From NCBI RefSeq assembly GCF_040954645.1, contig NC_092808.1, positions 119,080,049 through 119,144,048 on the forward strand: 64,000 bases of DNA, in the 5' to 3' direction. Positions within the stretch are counted from its first letter, which is position 1, and each line of letters opens with the position of its first letter. This DNA comes from Diabrotica undecimpunctata. Lineage: Eukaryota; Arthropoda; Insecta; Coleoptera; Chrysomelidae. The translations under genes and the position numbers were made by a program. Below are positions 1 through 11,530 of the stretch, one piece after another. The notes beneath the pieces are model-generated. The model made no database searches and was not told the DNA's origin. It saw only the letters and a list, made by a program, of their open reading frames with translations.

Positions 1-1954
1 TCCATTGTCGGATGTTTCTGAGCCACGATAGTCTTTTCCTTCCTAGGCCTCTCTTTCCCTCGATTTTTCCTTTCACTATAAGTTGGGCATATTGGTACTT
101 ATTATTTCTCAGTATGTGGCCTAGGTATGATGTTTTTCTAACTTTTACTGTGTTAAAAAGTTCTCTTTCCTTGCCTATTCTATGCAGCACTTCTTCGTTT
201 GAGGTATGCGATGTCCATGAAATTTTGAGCATTCTCCGGTAGATCCACATTTCAAAGGCCTCCAATTTATTTACGGTTGATGTTTTTAGGGTCCACGTTT
301 CAACTGCATATAGAAGAGTCGACCAGACGTAGCATTTTGATAAACGTAGTCGAATTTCGAGTTTTATTCGAGAATCACAAAGCAGTTTTTTTATTTTTTC
401 GAAATATTTTCTGGCCTGTTCTATTCTCGATCTTATTTCTAGATCAGGATTTAGGCTGCTATCGATCCAACATCCCAGGTACTTAAATCTATTGACCTGT
501 TCTAAAATGTGCCCATTTATTGTGCAAGGTTGAGGTACGTTTTGATTTTTTCGGATTGACATCACTTTGGTTTTTTTAATGTTTATTTTCATACCAAATT
601 GCTCACAGGTTGAGTTGGTCTTGTCGATGAGTCGTTGTAGACCTACGTTGGAATCCGCAATTAACACTGTATCATCGGCGTATCTGATACTGTTGATATT
701 TACGCCATTCACCTTGACTCCATCCTTGGAATCCTCCAATGCTTCTTTAAATAGAAACTCGGAGTAAAGATTAAACAGCAGAGGCGACAGAACACATCCT
801 TGTCTAACTCCCCTCCTAATTTCTACTTCTGCGGATGTGGAACCTTCGATCCTAACTCTGGCGTTTTGGTTCCAGTACAAGTTTTTTAAGATATTGATGT
901 CTTTTCCATCTAAACCGACTTCTTGCAAACGTTCTAATAGTAGGTCGTGTCTTACTCTATCAAATGCTTTTTCGAAGTCTATAAAGCATATAAATATATC
1001 TTTCTGTTGGTCGTAGCATTTTTGGGCGAGAACTAGTAAACTGAACAGGGCTTCTCTCGTTCCCATGCCGGCTCTGAATCCAAACTGATCGTCTCCGATG
1101 ATTGTTTCGCACTTTCTATAGATACGATTATGTACTATTTTTAGTAGGACTTTTACTGCATGACTCATAAGGCTTATCAGACGGAACTCATTGCAGTGTT
1201 GTGGGTTTGGCTTTTTTGGTAGTGGGATGAATATTGACTCCAGCCAATCTTGGGGTATTTTACCTGTATCATAAATGCGATTGAATAAAAGGACAAATAT
1301 TTCGATATTTTCTTCGCTGATTAATTTTAACGTTTCTGGGTATATTCCGTCTGGACCTGCGCTTTTATTTGTTTTAAGATGATTAATTGCATTTATGATT
1401 TCAGATTTCAGAATTGTTGGCCCTTCGTTGTTATTTTCCAATCTTGGTTCTTCTCGTATGTCGTGAAAAAGAATTTTAATATAGTTTTCCCATTCTTTCA
1501 GTTTGTCTTCCGTGTTCAGCATGGTGTGAAAAGTCGTTCTCTTGGTAGTCGATGTAAACTCTTTTACCTTTTTATGTAAATTAAAAAAATCGTGCCTTTG
1601 TTGTAGTTCTTCTATTTTCACGCATTTTGTTTCCAGCCATTTCTCTTTTGCTTCGGTTATTTTTTTTCGAATTATTCTATTTAGTCTTTTGTATTCTCCG
1701 TCCTTGTCATTTTTTTCTTTGGATTCTCTTCGTTTGTTCATTAATTGTAAAATCTCTTCTGTCATCCATTCCTGTTTGTTATTTCTAGGTGTTACTTTTA
1801 GATGTTTTTCCGTTACATTGTTCATTTGTTCTTTAATAGTTTTCCACAGAACGTTTATGTCATCGTACTCGCTAATTCTATTGTGGTCGATATTTCCTAA
1901 ATTTTTGTTTAATTCTTTATTTACTGTCTGATATATGGTGTCGTTTTTCAATAA
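1..1954 (-). CDS. Reverse transcriptase of RTE-like LINE, partial, open to the left edge
   Basis: One minus-strand frame (codons ending at coordinate 1 modulo 3) is open for about 650 codons from 1954 down to position 1, with no stop. It copies LINE RNA into DNA at the target site. Visible in order are the endonuclease-RT linker rich in Lys/Glu, the RT fingers (KSAGPDGI near 1350), motif A (FIDFEKAFDRV, about 955-990), motif B (GVRQGCVLSP, about 775-825), motif C (YADD, 671-682), the thumb, and the C-terminal tail RRMLKISW / YLGHIL typical of the family. All catalytic residues that can be seen are present. The only break is a TAA at 1955-1957 joining it to the endonuclease. Whether the tail is also intact cannot be seen because it leaves the window. 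Confidence 0.85.
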
Positions 1955-2192
1955 TTAGATGTCTAATAGTTGGTGTTGAGGTTTTTGTTTCTTTATTAGT
2001 TTCCATCTTGCGCGAACTTTTGCAACAACAGGATTATGATCGGAATTGATGTCAGTTCCAGGATATGTTTTTGCACTGATGATTGCATTGTGATATCTTT
2101 TGTTGACCAATATGTAATCTATTTGGTTACGGATTACTCTGTTTTCATTGTGTTGTGGTGAAGTAGTATTTGGTAGTTTTCGTAAATTCTAA
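1955..2192 (-). pseudogene. C-terminal part of the AP endonuclease of the same RTE-like element
   Basis: In the same frame as the RT and directly upstream of it, the sequence reads TSPQH..RNQIDYILVNKRY, then SDHNPVVAKVR and a basic linker. NQIDYI and SDHNPVV are the last two conserved blocks of the RTE endonuclease; the DH pair belongs to the catalytic site. A single TAA (plus-strand tta at 1955-1957) separates it from the RT. A stop is also met at about 2184, and a few codons of the YTW block seem to be missing. The first two thirds of the domain are absent. Confidence 0.75.
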
Positions 2193-2194
2193 TC

Positions 2195-2690
2195 TTTTTG
2201 CTGAATATTCCGTTCTACTGTTTTCCCTCTTCTTCAAATCGTTCCTGCCTTTTTTGTAGTTTTCTTTGAGTGTATCGCATATATAGTTAATTTCTTTTAT
2301 CTATTACTTGCTTCTATTTTTCATCAAACCATCTTTATTTCATGTTTTTTCTAATTCCTAAAACTCTTTTATCAGTTTCCCAGGTTAACCTCTTAATCTT
2401 ATATCATTCTTCTTATACTGTTTTTTTCCTTTGTTCTAGGTTTTTCTAGCTACATATTTCTGGATTTTTTTGGTTGTCCAGATTTAATTTTTCGGTGCTT
2501 GTTTTTCTCCTCTTTATTACTGCGGCATCTAAATTGTATTTGTAACAAGAAGTGGTACTAACTGCTCCCCTCCCAGCTCTCACATCCATTATGTTTGTTG
2601 TCAATCTGGTATATAATAAAATATTGTTTATCCGGTTAACTGTTTGACTATATAGTAAGAGCTGTTTGGCTTGGGACAAAAAGTCGAACT
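2195..2690 (-). mobile_element. Fragment of a second, older RTE-like LINE (endonuclease C-terminus and linker)
   Basis: Minus-strand translation gives pieces resembling the end of the endonuclease (VNRINNILL...IMDVRAGRGA, about 2560-2640) and then a broken basic linker with KENYKKGRNDLKKRENSR (about 2200-2290). Several stops and frameshifts interrupt it. It is more diverged than the neighbouring element at 1-2192 and belongs to a different RTE subfamily (DVR-RGA type). Together with the leader at 4510-4870 it may be one old copy later split by the R1-like element between them. Confidence 0.45.
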
Positions 2691-3009
2691 TACGATAATT
2701 CCTTACCAGAACGAAATGTATTAGTTAGTTCCCATTTTTACTTTTTGTATTATAGAGACAATGCTGACTTACTGTTCCTATGTATTCCTAATTATTATTC
2801 CTCTTAAATGATTATATGCGGCTTTTACAGGTTATTAAAATATTTCCTTGTCCTGTACGCCCTTTTCTTTGGTCTCACAGTGGACGTTTATAATTTTTAT
2901 AAAAAAGGCTTTTAACCTAATTATTATTCTATAAATTATTCTTAACTAAACGTTGTTTCTTAATCTTATTTAATGGCTTAAAATCTAGTATACAGCATTT
3001 TATTTTCTT
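2691..3009. other. AT-rich stretch, nothing recognised
   Basis: No open frame, repeat or structured motif that I can support. It may include the end of the 3' UTR of the R1-like element to its right. Confidence 0.5.
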
Positions 3010-4507
3010 ATTCACTGTATTTATAGAGAGGGGCGCTAAAATCTTCAAAAGACCTCCCAGTCCAAGACGCCGCCTTACTGACCTTAGTGCAGGATTCGTT
3101 CATCGTACTCCCGGCGATAGTTTCCAAGGTACTTTAAAATGCCCTTTCATCGTCGAGTCTACTCCGAACGCCTACCCGCTAAACCAGACCCTCCTTTCAA
3201 CCAGCGATCCGAAAGGGGAATGGCCACTGTAAGGCCGGCATCAGTTCCGAAGCACTACGTTCATTCATTCATTTTCCATTCATCCACATTCACATCCATT
3301 CATCCACATTCATGTAGAAGACACTCATCGCTGCTAGTACGACATCACTCCCAGACGGGCATTTCCTCCTTCCCTATAGTCTGACTCACGGATTCTATCT
3401 CATACAGTCTGACCCACTTTTGTAGCTTTAACTTACAGCATCTGTCCCTTTTACCCTTGCCGTTAGTCTAGCTGTCTTTTTTCCTCTGCTTCTTTCTTGA
3501 TCACTGCACGGATATAGTTGTGTACGCTAGTCCAATCTGCTTTATTTTTAATTATTCTTTCAATCATTTCTCTTACTGTAACAAAATTCCCACCTGTCTC
3601 TTTTTTCATTCTGTTCCTTTCTACTATCCATCTGTGCCAGTTTAACATCGTATGTGTCACAGTGTCCGAGTATCCACAATATAGGCATTCATCTGTGTCA
3701 GCCTTTTCGAAACTAGAGAGGTAGGCCCTTAAACACCCGTGTCCTGTCAGTACCTGCGTCAGAAAATAATCCAGTCGTTTGTGGCCACAGTCCACCCAAT
3801 CTTTTATGTTCGGAATCAGCATTTTTGTCCACTGTGCCACATCCTTCTTGTTGTTCCATTCTTCTTGCCATCTTTCAATTGACCTTTCTCTTTCCTGTCT
3901 TCTGTCGACCATAGAAAGGTTTGGGCCTCTTCTCTCATAGAGCTCTTTTCTTTCCACCGCCAAAACATGCAACGTAACACATCTAGTGATGGTCCAAAAA
4001 GCTGCCGCAGACACAGTCCTTTAGGTGCATACCACTCACAACAGACTTGTTCTGTCCACTCGTGTCATGGGCCTCCTATAGGCCCCTAATTTTGGATTTG
4101 GGTCCCCCAATTTTCGGCATCGTCTCCCTCCCCCACCAATGCAGCCATACTATTCGCACAGCCTCCCGGGCCACCTCCCGCACGTACTAGGTACTTTACA
4201 CGTTTCTTCATTGTAATTCAATATTTTGCCTATTTCTTTTTCCCTTCAGAATGATGGCTTCGGTTTTCTCTGCCGCAAGTTTCAGTCCGTGCTGCGTCAT
4301 CCATTTCTTTACGACGCGGCCTGCGTTCTGAACCCAGTATTTAAGATCTGGCTCATCCCGGGCCACTACCAATATAGCGAGGTCATCCGCGAATGCGAAG
4401 GAGTTTGTACCCTCTCCGTATTCACAGTTCATAACGCCGTCATATGCCAGGTTCCATAGCTTCGGGCCCAAGACAGATCCCTGGGGGACCCCGGCTTTTA
4501 CTGCCAT
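3010..4507 (-). mobile_element. R1-like non-LTR retrotransposon, 5'-truncated and decayed
   Basis: The minus strand carries the RT core, the C-terminal domain and a GC-richer 3' UTR of an R1-clade LINE. The 3' UTR (3010-3460) holds several imperfect copies of a cattcatccacatt motif around 3263-3312 and has no coding potential. The element begins abruptly in RT motif B at 4507, where the sequence switches to an RTE-like leader, so it is strongly 5'-truncated. No clear target duplication was found. Confidence 0.75.
3463..4507 (-). pseudogene. R1-like reverse transcriptase, C-terminal half, broken
   Basis: From 4507 to 4208 the frame reads GVPQGSVLGPKLWN (motif B) and FAFADDLAILV (motif C), then KWMTQHGLKLAAEKTEA, all typical of R1-clade RT. 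Between 4207 and 4015 the frame is lost in short indels, though RVDRTSLL and RTVSAAAFW can be picked up in other frames. From 4014 to 3463 it continues with RWQEEW, LTGHGCLRAYL and CLYCGYSDTVTH, the C-terminal region with its zinc-knuckle. The knuckle's last cysteine appears lost: the HTLFHC-type end reads HTMLNWH. Not functional as it stands. Confidence 0.8.
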
Positions 4508-4509
4508 AT

Positions 4510-4870
4510 GATTTAGCTTCTTGTAGATTAGTATGTAAGTTTGTGTATCTTATCTACTAACCAGGCCATTTTGTTTGTTGAATTGCAATCATTTCGATTT
4601 TATATCTAGACAGCACATTTAAGTGGTGCATCCAAGAACCAGATTTATTCAAGTTTCTAAAATTCCATGATGCAATCTCGAATTTCATATTTTGTTACCT
4701 AAGTAGTCGCCGGTCAATCCATCCTATACTACGAGGTTCATCTGATAGTTCCGTAGCTTTCCAGGGATAAATCGTTGGCCCATTACTCAGCCTCAATTTA
4801 GGAAAATCATTACCACGTTATTATACAGGGTTGCTAGGTTACCGGGGTTACCTGTTTGGAGATTAGAGTC
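4510..4870 (-). mobile_element. 5' leader and endonuclease start of an RTE-like LINE, fragment
   Basis: Minus-strand reading from about 4688 gives MKFEIASWNFRNL and then YKIEMIAIQQTKWPG, the first two blocks of an AP endonuclease (family usual form: TWNVRTL and LQE-RWPG). Glu of the LQE block is replaced by Gln (IQQT), which would remove a catalytic metal ligand. The GC-richer stretch 4690-4870 is the non-coding leader. The fragment stops exactly where the R1-like element begins at 4507. Confidence 0.6.
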
Positions 4871-6944
4871 GAAATTAAGCAGGAGAGGCTTAGCGATACT
4901 AACAGAAAGCAGCCTCATATTTTGCGCATTTAAATCAATCTTGAAAAAATGTGATTATGCTCATAAAAACATGAAGACTGAGATGTCAAGACATGTTACA
5001 TCCCAAGGAAAGTGTACATAAAGTTAGATCAAAAGTTAAAAATCGGGATGGTGTGGATCAGAATGCTGTGAACAATGGTGAAGCAGTTAGACCATTCAGT
5101 GGAATTAACGAATTGTAAGAAATTTACACGTGTTATATTTCATTTAAAATTATGTTATCCAAACCAAATACGGTGTACGTACACGTCCATGTGTCTATTG
5201 AAGAGGTATATTTCTTCTTTTAAAAATATTTATTTCATTTGACCACTAAAGTTAAATTATGAACTGATAAAATTTTAAATATTTTCTTAGAAAGCAAATT
5301 TAGAGAAGTTTGAAGATATATTTGGATTATACGTATCCAAATATATAACTGAGTCATCACAATTGGCAACAGCGAAGATAATATGAACGACTTTATAGTA
5401 TACTAAATTACGACGCCCCTCTAAAATGGAATGCGAAGGAGGTGTCGAGCGTATCGTATGATTTAAATCCAAAACTGCATTTCAATTAGATCAAACAACT
5501 AATGAAATTTTATAGAGCCCCCTGCACGGATACATTCTTTGTGCATTACTATGCGTAGGGCAATATCTTGGGGTGATCAAAGACTGCACAGGATAATTTA
5601 AAATAATTCGATTACAATGAGAGTAAACTTTGTATAAACTTTTAATGCAATTATAGAGAGGGAGAGGCTTTTAATAATATACGGTATATACTTTTATATA
5701 TTCCAAATTGTTTAATACTATGATTTTAAAAATTTTCATTTCATCGATTTTCGTAGAGAAAAGTTAAAAAATCTACAGACAACAAGGTGGACGCTGTCTG
5801 ACAAATAGTTTTTTCAAAACCTTGGTTTTAATTTTTGCACCGATATTTTGGATTGCTCAGCACATTACAATATGTTATCCCATTTTAATTTAAAGAACAC
5901 ATTATTAAAATTTAAAAGTTATTCTCCAACTTGTACACCTTTGATTTTAATTTAAATATGACCGAAAATCTAAAAAAAAAACGGCTCCGAACATTGCTCT
6001 GCACACACTCTCTCGCTTTTGGGAACGAAGCAAGCAAGGAGAAGTGTTTTTTTTTCACTTTTGCTGTTTACTTCCAAAAATGCACTTTAATGATATAACA
6101 TACAGTGGTTTGACCTACCAGAAGCCTCTTCCAGCAAGTCAGTTAGACAGAGGTTATGTCCTGCCAAAAGAACTCAATGATTTTTATATGAGCTCTCCAT
6201 GTAGCAAGACTTAAAAGATTCCGGCAGTACGAAGACATTAATCAGTTGCTTGCACATCGGTTTTAAGGTAATCATTGAGGTTTTTTTCGAACATAATCAT
6301 TTATTAAATCATGTAAAATCTATTTAAAAAATAAAAGGTACACTAGACGTCCGACAAAATGTTTCAGTTAAAAAAATATATGGAAATAAAATGAAAATTC
6401 AAACAAACGTAAAAGTGAGTAGACAAAATATTGCGGATAGTATGGAATGAACTTCATTTATAATGAATAGTTAACGCTTTTTTTTTTGATGGAATTTCAT
6501 GTAAAATATATTACATCATAACACTGCTTTAATTTCACAATTTTCACAAATGATTTTTGTTGTTTATGATTAATTCGGTAACAAATTCCACATTTTCATT
6601 GTACTCTTTGTTTATAACTTTCGCTGCTCAATGCTTTTAATGTATGGTTAAGGCGATTTTCATTGGTTTAATGTATTAATGTAGGTCTTTCGTAATCGTA
6701 AGTTCTTTGAAAAAGATTCATGCGTGACCAAATATTTATAATAAAATATCTGACTATTTTTTACTAAAATGTCTGACTCCGCTTTGTACTGGTATACACT
6801 GTGTTAGTTTTCCATTTATCTTTACCCGTATTCGATTATATAAGTAGATATTTGTTTGTATAATATTGATTGCTATGTTTCTTATTTATAGTAGGTGATT
6901 TTCTGTGATTTGTCTTAGCACAAATACGGCATCTACACATAATT
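4871..6944. other. Long AT-rich stretch without recognisable genes
   Basis: No frame here resembles a known protein. A minus-strand frame at 5287-5472 is open and slightly GC-richer, but I recognise no family. A small GC-richer block at 5990-6200 also has no coding signal. The stretch probably consists of old, unrecognisable repeats. Confidence 0.5.
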
Positions 6945-7685
6945 TTCCTGATCAGAATCCTTATTGTTCATCTAATAAAGTTGTTAGTTTATTGATTTTT
7001 GTATAAGTTTTGTCATCTCTAGGGTTATACTTTCTGCTCCGTGTTTTAAGTGAATTTAGGGCTATCTCTACTTCTTGAAAACCAATTTCTATTTCGTGTC
7101 TTAATTCAGGTACGTTATTGCGTTGATTATTATTTTCATTTCCTTAAACAGTTCCGTCAGGTATCTTTCCCATTCGTTTGCTGGTATGGTATTGTATTCC
7201 TTCAATTCTGCTATTTCTTTCCGTTGGTTTCTTATGAATCTCCATATTTTTTTTGTGTACCATAGAAGTCGCTTTTCATATTTTTTGTAAACTATTCCCA
7301 GTGTTCATTTTTTGTTCTTCTTACCAACTGATTTGTTTCATTTTGTATTCTTCTATAGATGTCTCTGATTCTGGAGTATTTGATGTTTTGTAATTTCTGT
7401 AGGCGTCTCGTTTCTCTTTACATTTCTCTTTTATTTATTTTCTAAACCATGGTGTGTTGTTGTTGTTCCTTTTGTTCAGTATGACTTTGCGTTTCCATAG
7501 AGCTTTTGTTGGTTCTTCTTCAATGTTGTTTTTAATTTTTCTCCTATCTTCTGTGCTCCTTTGATACATTTCTCTTATAGAGTCGTTCCACAGTGAGTCT
7601 ACATTGAATTTTTCTTCGGTGATTTTCTGTAGAAAATGTTTTGGTGTTACTAGTCATGCCCACAACCGGTCCTAAGCCCGGATTA
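6945..7685 (-). mobile_element. RTE-like LINE fragment, linker and start of RT
   Basis: On the minus strand 7670-7040 encodes KRNNNNTPWFRK, KEKCKEKRDAYRNYK and KKNMEIHKKP in shifting frames. This is the linker between endonuclease and RT of RTE-like elements (family form TPWF--EVK-KC-EKR-AY). 7035-6950 continues with HGAESITLEMTKLI, resembling the first RT block (GGE-L--ELTKLI). At least three stops and two frameshifts are present, and the rest of the RT is missing. Confidence 0.65.
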
Positions 7686-7815
7686 AAGAGGAGCGTTGAT
7701 GAGCCAGGTTAGCATCTTACCTATTGTAAAAGAAAACAAGGCTCAAAAAACCGATATAAATAACAACAAAATACTCTCCGACCAATTTAATCCTGGCGAT
7801 TTATTTATATAAATC
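7686..7815 (+). mobile_element. Probable RTE-like 5' leader fragment
   Basis: GC-richer non-coding sequence containing cccggattaaagaggagcg and a later actctccgacc / taatcctggcgat, which resembles the 5' untranslated leader of plus-strand RTE-like elements in insects. No endonuclease follows. It lies head to head with the minus-strand fragment on its left. The assignment is from memory of the leader pattern and is weak. Confidence 0.3.
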
Positions 7816-7912
7816 CTTATGTAAAAATGTTTCATTTTTTTTGTTATTACGTTGTTTTGGCACGTTTGCCTGTATTGTGGTATTACATATCCCAATAAAA
7901 GTATGGATTTTT

Positions 7913-8175
7913 TTACATCTCCAACAAATTATCAACTAGTGTGATGGCATAAACAGTACCCCTGACATTATCAGGGCATTGTTCCTTCATTGTATTTAAC
8001 GAATATTGCTTAGTAGCTGTTTTCACAATACCCAAAAAATACAGACCTTGTTTATGTTGTTCGATTGCCGTTTTCACTGAAAGAAACAAAGAATCCTCAG
8101 CAATTATACGGCCAGATTCATCCATAGTTCCGTTAAACGTAGCAGTAGTGGCAGTTCCTGTGCCTAATTCTTTTT
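7913..8175 (-). pseudogene. piggyBac-like transposase fragment
   Basis: The minus-strand frame reads TMDESGRIIAEDSLFLSVKTA and then LYFLGIVKTATKQYSLN, matching the block following the second catalytic Asp region in DDE_Tnp_1_7 (piggyBac-family) transposases, usually -GR-V-ADSYFASV--A-----G--FIGVVKTATK. The Asp of the ADS block is kept here as EDS. The reading can be extended upstream to about 8175 (KKELGTGTATTATFNGT), after which similarity stops. Only about 85 of roughly 550 residues remain, and no TTAA-bounded ends are visible. Confidence 0.7.
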
Positions 8176-9211
8176 TGCCATATGTTCTTTACCTTCACTC
8201 AGCAAGAGATTTTACGTTTGCAACCTACACCTTTATCATTTTAAAAAATTTACTTTTGGTACATTGCTTTTTGGTTGGATCTAAATTTTTATTTGTCGTT
8301 TCCAATATTTCTGATATATTTTATAAAGAAAAAAATCCAATTTTGTCATGCTCCAAACTTGTCTATTATAATTAAATTTGGTTTATAATTAGTGTGATTA
8401 TATCGATCTATTCTTTTTTATTCCAAAAATGCCAAGTTGTATCTTCAGTAGCTACTTTGTTACTGTCAAAAACCTTGTTACCTTGGGTCACATGTTGTGT
8501 CGTATCAACGTCACTTGAAATTTTATCTTCATTATGGCTTAATTAAGACGAAAAAACTTCCTAATAAATTATGTCACACTCATCATATCCAGAACCAGAA
8601 GTATTTGGCACATCGTTGTTTGTCGATTTTCTTTACGAACGTCTATTTGTTTTCTTTTCCCTTTCTGATTTTCGAGAATATACGAAAACAGTTATTAATA
8701 AAGCTTATCCAATGAATTTTTAGAATCAGTTTACTTACCTTTATTCTTCTTTGACAAATTTAGTTTAATTGACATTTCACTGTTACCTATATTTTATAAA
8801 ACAATTGCAGTGTCACCTAAAATGGACTTTATAACGCAATGGCGTGCTTCAGATTTAAATTTCAGTTCAAAAACAGCAAAACTCCACAAGTTTTTATCAA
8901 ATAACGTGGCTCTGGCAAAAACGCGGTCACCGATCTTATAATTCATGTTTCCATTAAACTACTACGCTTACTATAAGTGGTCACGCCTATGATAGAGGCG
9001 TATCCCTGCTCTAAAATACATCAGCTGCCATAACTTCGTTAATACCGATGATAGAAAGTCGAGACTTGCGCATAAGATAGACAAAATTTTTTGGCGAACC
9101 CAATGATACTAATTTTGTCCTTAGGCAAGCATCATATATATTATAAACATACTTTTTTCATTAATAAAAGTTTTATAAAAACTATTTTTGATACACCTAA
9201 TAAATATTTGA
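8176..9211. other. No gene recognised
   Basis: AT-rich sequence up to the TA flanking the mariner element. The GC-richer block 8815-9110 has no coding frame and no repeat partner in the window that I could find. Confidence 0.5.
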
Positions 9212-9213
9212 TA

Positions 9214-9452
9214 CACCCTGTGAGTCATAACTATTGGGACATAGACTAAGGACAGGTTATTTGGATCAAAATATGGCTATTGGGCCAAATATGCCTTAAT
9301 AAAATGTTGCTGAGAAAAAAGATACAGGGTGTTAAAGTTAATTTTTGTTTTTCGTTTTTTGCTAGTAGTTTCCCTGTATATTTATAAATTGCTATCAAAA
9401 TTGGCACAGAGGCATAATCTTAGACAAGAAATAGTATTTTATTTACAATTCC
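9214..9452 (+). repeat. Left terminal inverted repeat of the DD41D element
   Basis: About 239 bp, reverse-complementary to 11003-11236 with scattered mismatches and the same order of landmarks: gagtcataactattggga, ggacaggttatttgga, gatacagggtgttaaag, ggcacagaggcataatc. Confidence 0.9.
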
Positions 9453-9691
9453 ACTATCAAATACCAAACTAATAAACAAAGTTGCAACTAACGTAAGGTT
9501 TCCGTTTTGACGATAAATCAAAACTAAACACACTTTAACTTAAAAGAACTCACAAAAACTCAAACGAAATGTTCTACATGGTCTCCTCCGATTTCTATGC
9601 CTTTTCTAATTATTTTTATAAAGGATTTTCGGACGTTTAAAAAAATATTATTCTGTCCCCTTATAAGATTAGCTGCATTTTGAATGTATCT

Positions 9692-10639
9692 CTAAAGTTC
9701 GTCTCGTGTATTAATTTCATTGGCATAAACTAAGGACTTCATATGTCCCCAAAAATAAAAATCTAGCGGGTTGTACTCAGGACTTCTTGGTGGCCATTGA
9801 AAATCACTGCCTCTGCCAATCCATCGTTGAGGAAATACGTCATTAAGATGATTTCTAACAGCTAATGAAAAATGAGGTGGCGCTCCATCCTGCATAAACC
9901 ACATTTTTCGCCTTACATCTAGTGACAGATCATCTAAAATATCACTAAGAGTATTTTCCAAAAAGAATAAATAAGAATCTCCATTTAAATTTGGAGGAAG
10001 AACATAAGGCCCTAGTAGTTGGTCGCCTATAATGCCACACCAAATATTCAATTTATGTCTATGCTGAAAATGTCTAGCTTTAATAGCATGCGGGTTTTCT
10101 TCTTCCCAATAATGACTATTTCGCCAATTAAAAACCCCTCGTCTGGTAAAAGTTGCTTCGTCGGTGAATATAATATTCGTAATAAAGTGTCTGACATTGC
10201 GATGTTTATTCAGAATACATTGGCAAAACTGTAACCATCGTGGAAGATCTGTTGGAAGTAAATTTTGAACAGGAGTAAAGTGATAAGGATGGAGGTTCTC
10301 TTTTTTTTAGAATTCTAACAATAGACGACTGACTTACTCCTGTTGCTGCTGATAGATGTCGTGAACTTATTTTAGGATTTTGATCTACTCGAAGCAAAAG
10401 TTCATCTTCTTGATTAGGTGTGATTTGTTTCGGTCGACCACCCCGATTTTTAGTGTAAAATGACCCAGTTTCACCTAAACTACGATATAATCTTGCAAGT
10501 TTTGTGATTTGGTTGCCTTCTGTTTGCGTATAACATTCCATACCTTCTGGCTGCCAAGCGACCGCAAAAGTTTTCTTGTGTGTATACGTAAATCATATCT
10601 CGCATTTCTTCATTAGTAAAATGATTGTGACGAGGCATT
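9692..10639 (-). pseudogene. Mariner-type transposase, DD41D, frameshifted
   Basis: It cuts and pastes the element in the nucleus. The likely start is the ATG at 10639 (MPRHNHFTNEEMRDM), followed by the first helix-turn-helix and, after a frameshift near 10540, by NRGGRPKQI and the second HTH (ISSRHLSAATGVSQSSI). Near 10260-10310 another shift occurs. The catalytic domain then reads FTDEATF (first Asp, about 10163), NIWCGIIGDQLLGPYVLP, FMQDGAPPHF (second Asp) and WPPRSPEYNPLDFYFWG (third Asp). I count 41 residues between the second and third Asp, the DD41D signature. All three Asp are kept, but the frame is broken at least twice, so the copy is dead while its ends may still be mobile in trans. 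Confidence 0.85.
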
Positions 10640-11002
10640 GCAATCAAAAAAAGTAATGATTCATTTAAAAAAATGCAACATTATACTACACTGTCACATC
10701 AAAAATAATTTACTCTGAACAAATGACATTTACCAACAACAATTATCTGACAGTCCAAAGCATACTTTTCATAAATGAAATAATATTTGAAATCCTTTTT
10801 TAAGACTCTAAGCAGTTCGACTGCGTTTTTATCGAAAACGGTTGAAATTATCATGTTTAAACAAGAATACCAATTTTACGTAAAAATGATGTTTACGTCA
10901 TATTTTTTAATAAAAATTACTAAAAAGTTTCATCAGAAAAAGTTTAGACTTAATTTGATCATTAGGAATGATCCACGTGGCGCCCTTTATGACAAAACGT
11001 AT

Positions 11003-11236
11003 AATTGTAAATAAAATACTATTTCTTGTCTAAGATTATGCCTCTGTGCCAATTTTGATAGCAGTTTATAAATATACAGGAAAACTATTAGCAAAAAACG
11101 AAAAACAAAAATTAACTTTAACACCCTGTATCTTTTTTCTCAGCAACATTTTATTAAGGCATATTTGGCCCAATAAGCAATTTTGGTCCAAATAACCTGT
11201 CCTTAGTCTATGTCCCAATAGTTATGACTCACCCTG
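11003..11236 (-). repeat. Right terminal inverted repeat of the DD41D element
   Basis: About 234 bp, inverted partner of 9214-9452, ending at the TA at 11237-11238. Confidence 0.9.
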
Positions 11237-11238
11237 TA

Positions 11239-11530
11239 TTAAGAAAATTTAAAATAAAACACATACAGTGTCACTTTCATCTCATTTTACGTATATATCA
11301 TTTCTCTTTAAATGATATTTTTCTTTCTTTTATTTCTTTTCTTTATGAAAAAAAAAAATAATATGTCTGAATTGTTCAATCTACAGCAACTAGAATTTTT
11401 TTGATTATCTTCAATTTATCTTGGAAATAATATGGCTAAATAACAAATATTCTAAAGTGATCTTGATGGCTATACAATTATCATCTGAAATTTAAAAAAA
11501 TAAAGGCATTAAAAATGATCCTTCTATATT
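11239..11530. other. AT-rich spacer, nothing recognised
   Basis: Contains an A9 run near 11349 and no coding signal. Confidence 0.5.

Larger units (their letters stand above)
1..2192 (-). mobile_element. RTE-like non-LTR retrotransposon, 5'-truncated, cut by the window edge
   Basis: Read on the minus strand, this stretch encodes the end of an AP-type endonuclease, a linker, a reverse transcriptase and the tail typical of insect RTE-like LINEs. The 5' side stops at about 2192, inside the endonuclease, which is the usual result of incomplete reverse transcription or of later breakage. The 3' end lies left of position 1. Beyond 2192 the sequence changes to a more diverged piece of a related element. 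The clade assignment rests on the protein pattern (endonuclease ending NQIDYI...DHNPVV, RT with YADD) and not on a tree. Confidence 0.85.
9214..11236 (-). mobile_element. Tc1/mariner-type transposon (DD41D class) with long terminal inverted repeats
   Basis: The element is bounded by TA dinucleotides (9212-9213 and 11237-11238). Its two ends are inverted copies of each other for about 235 bp: 9214-9452 and 11003-11236. Both contain gagtcataactattggga near the tip, and the match continues to aattgtaaataaaatac on the inner side. The outermost bases differ slightly (caccctgtgagtc on the left against cagggtgagtc on the inverted right end). The middle carries a broken transposase on the minus strand. 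Long inverted ends of this size are unusual for mariners, whose ends are mostly about 30 bp. Length is 2023 bp. Confidence 0.9.
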
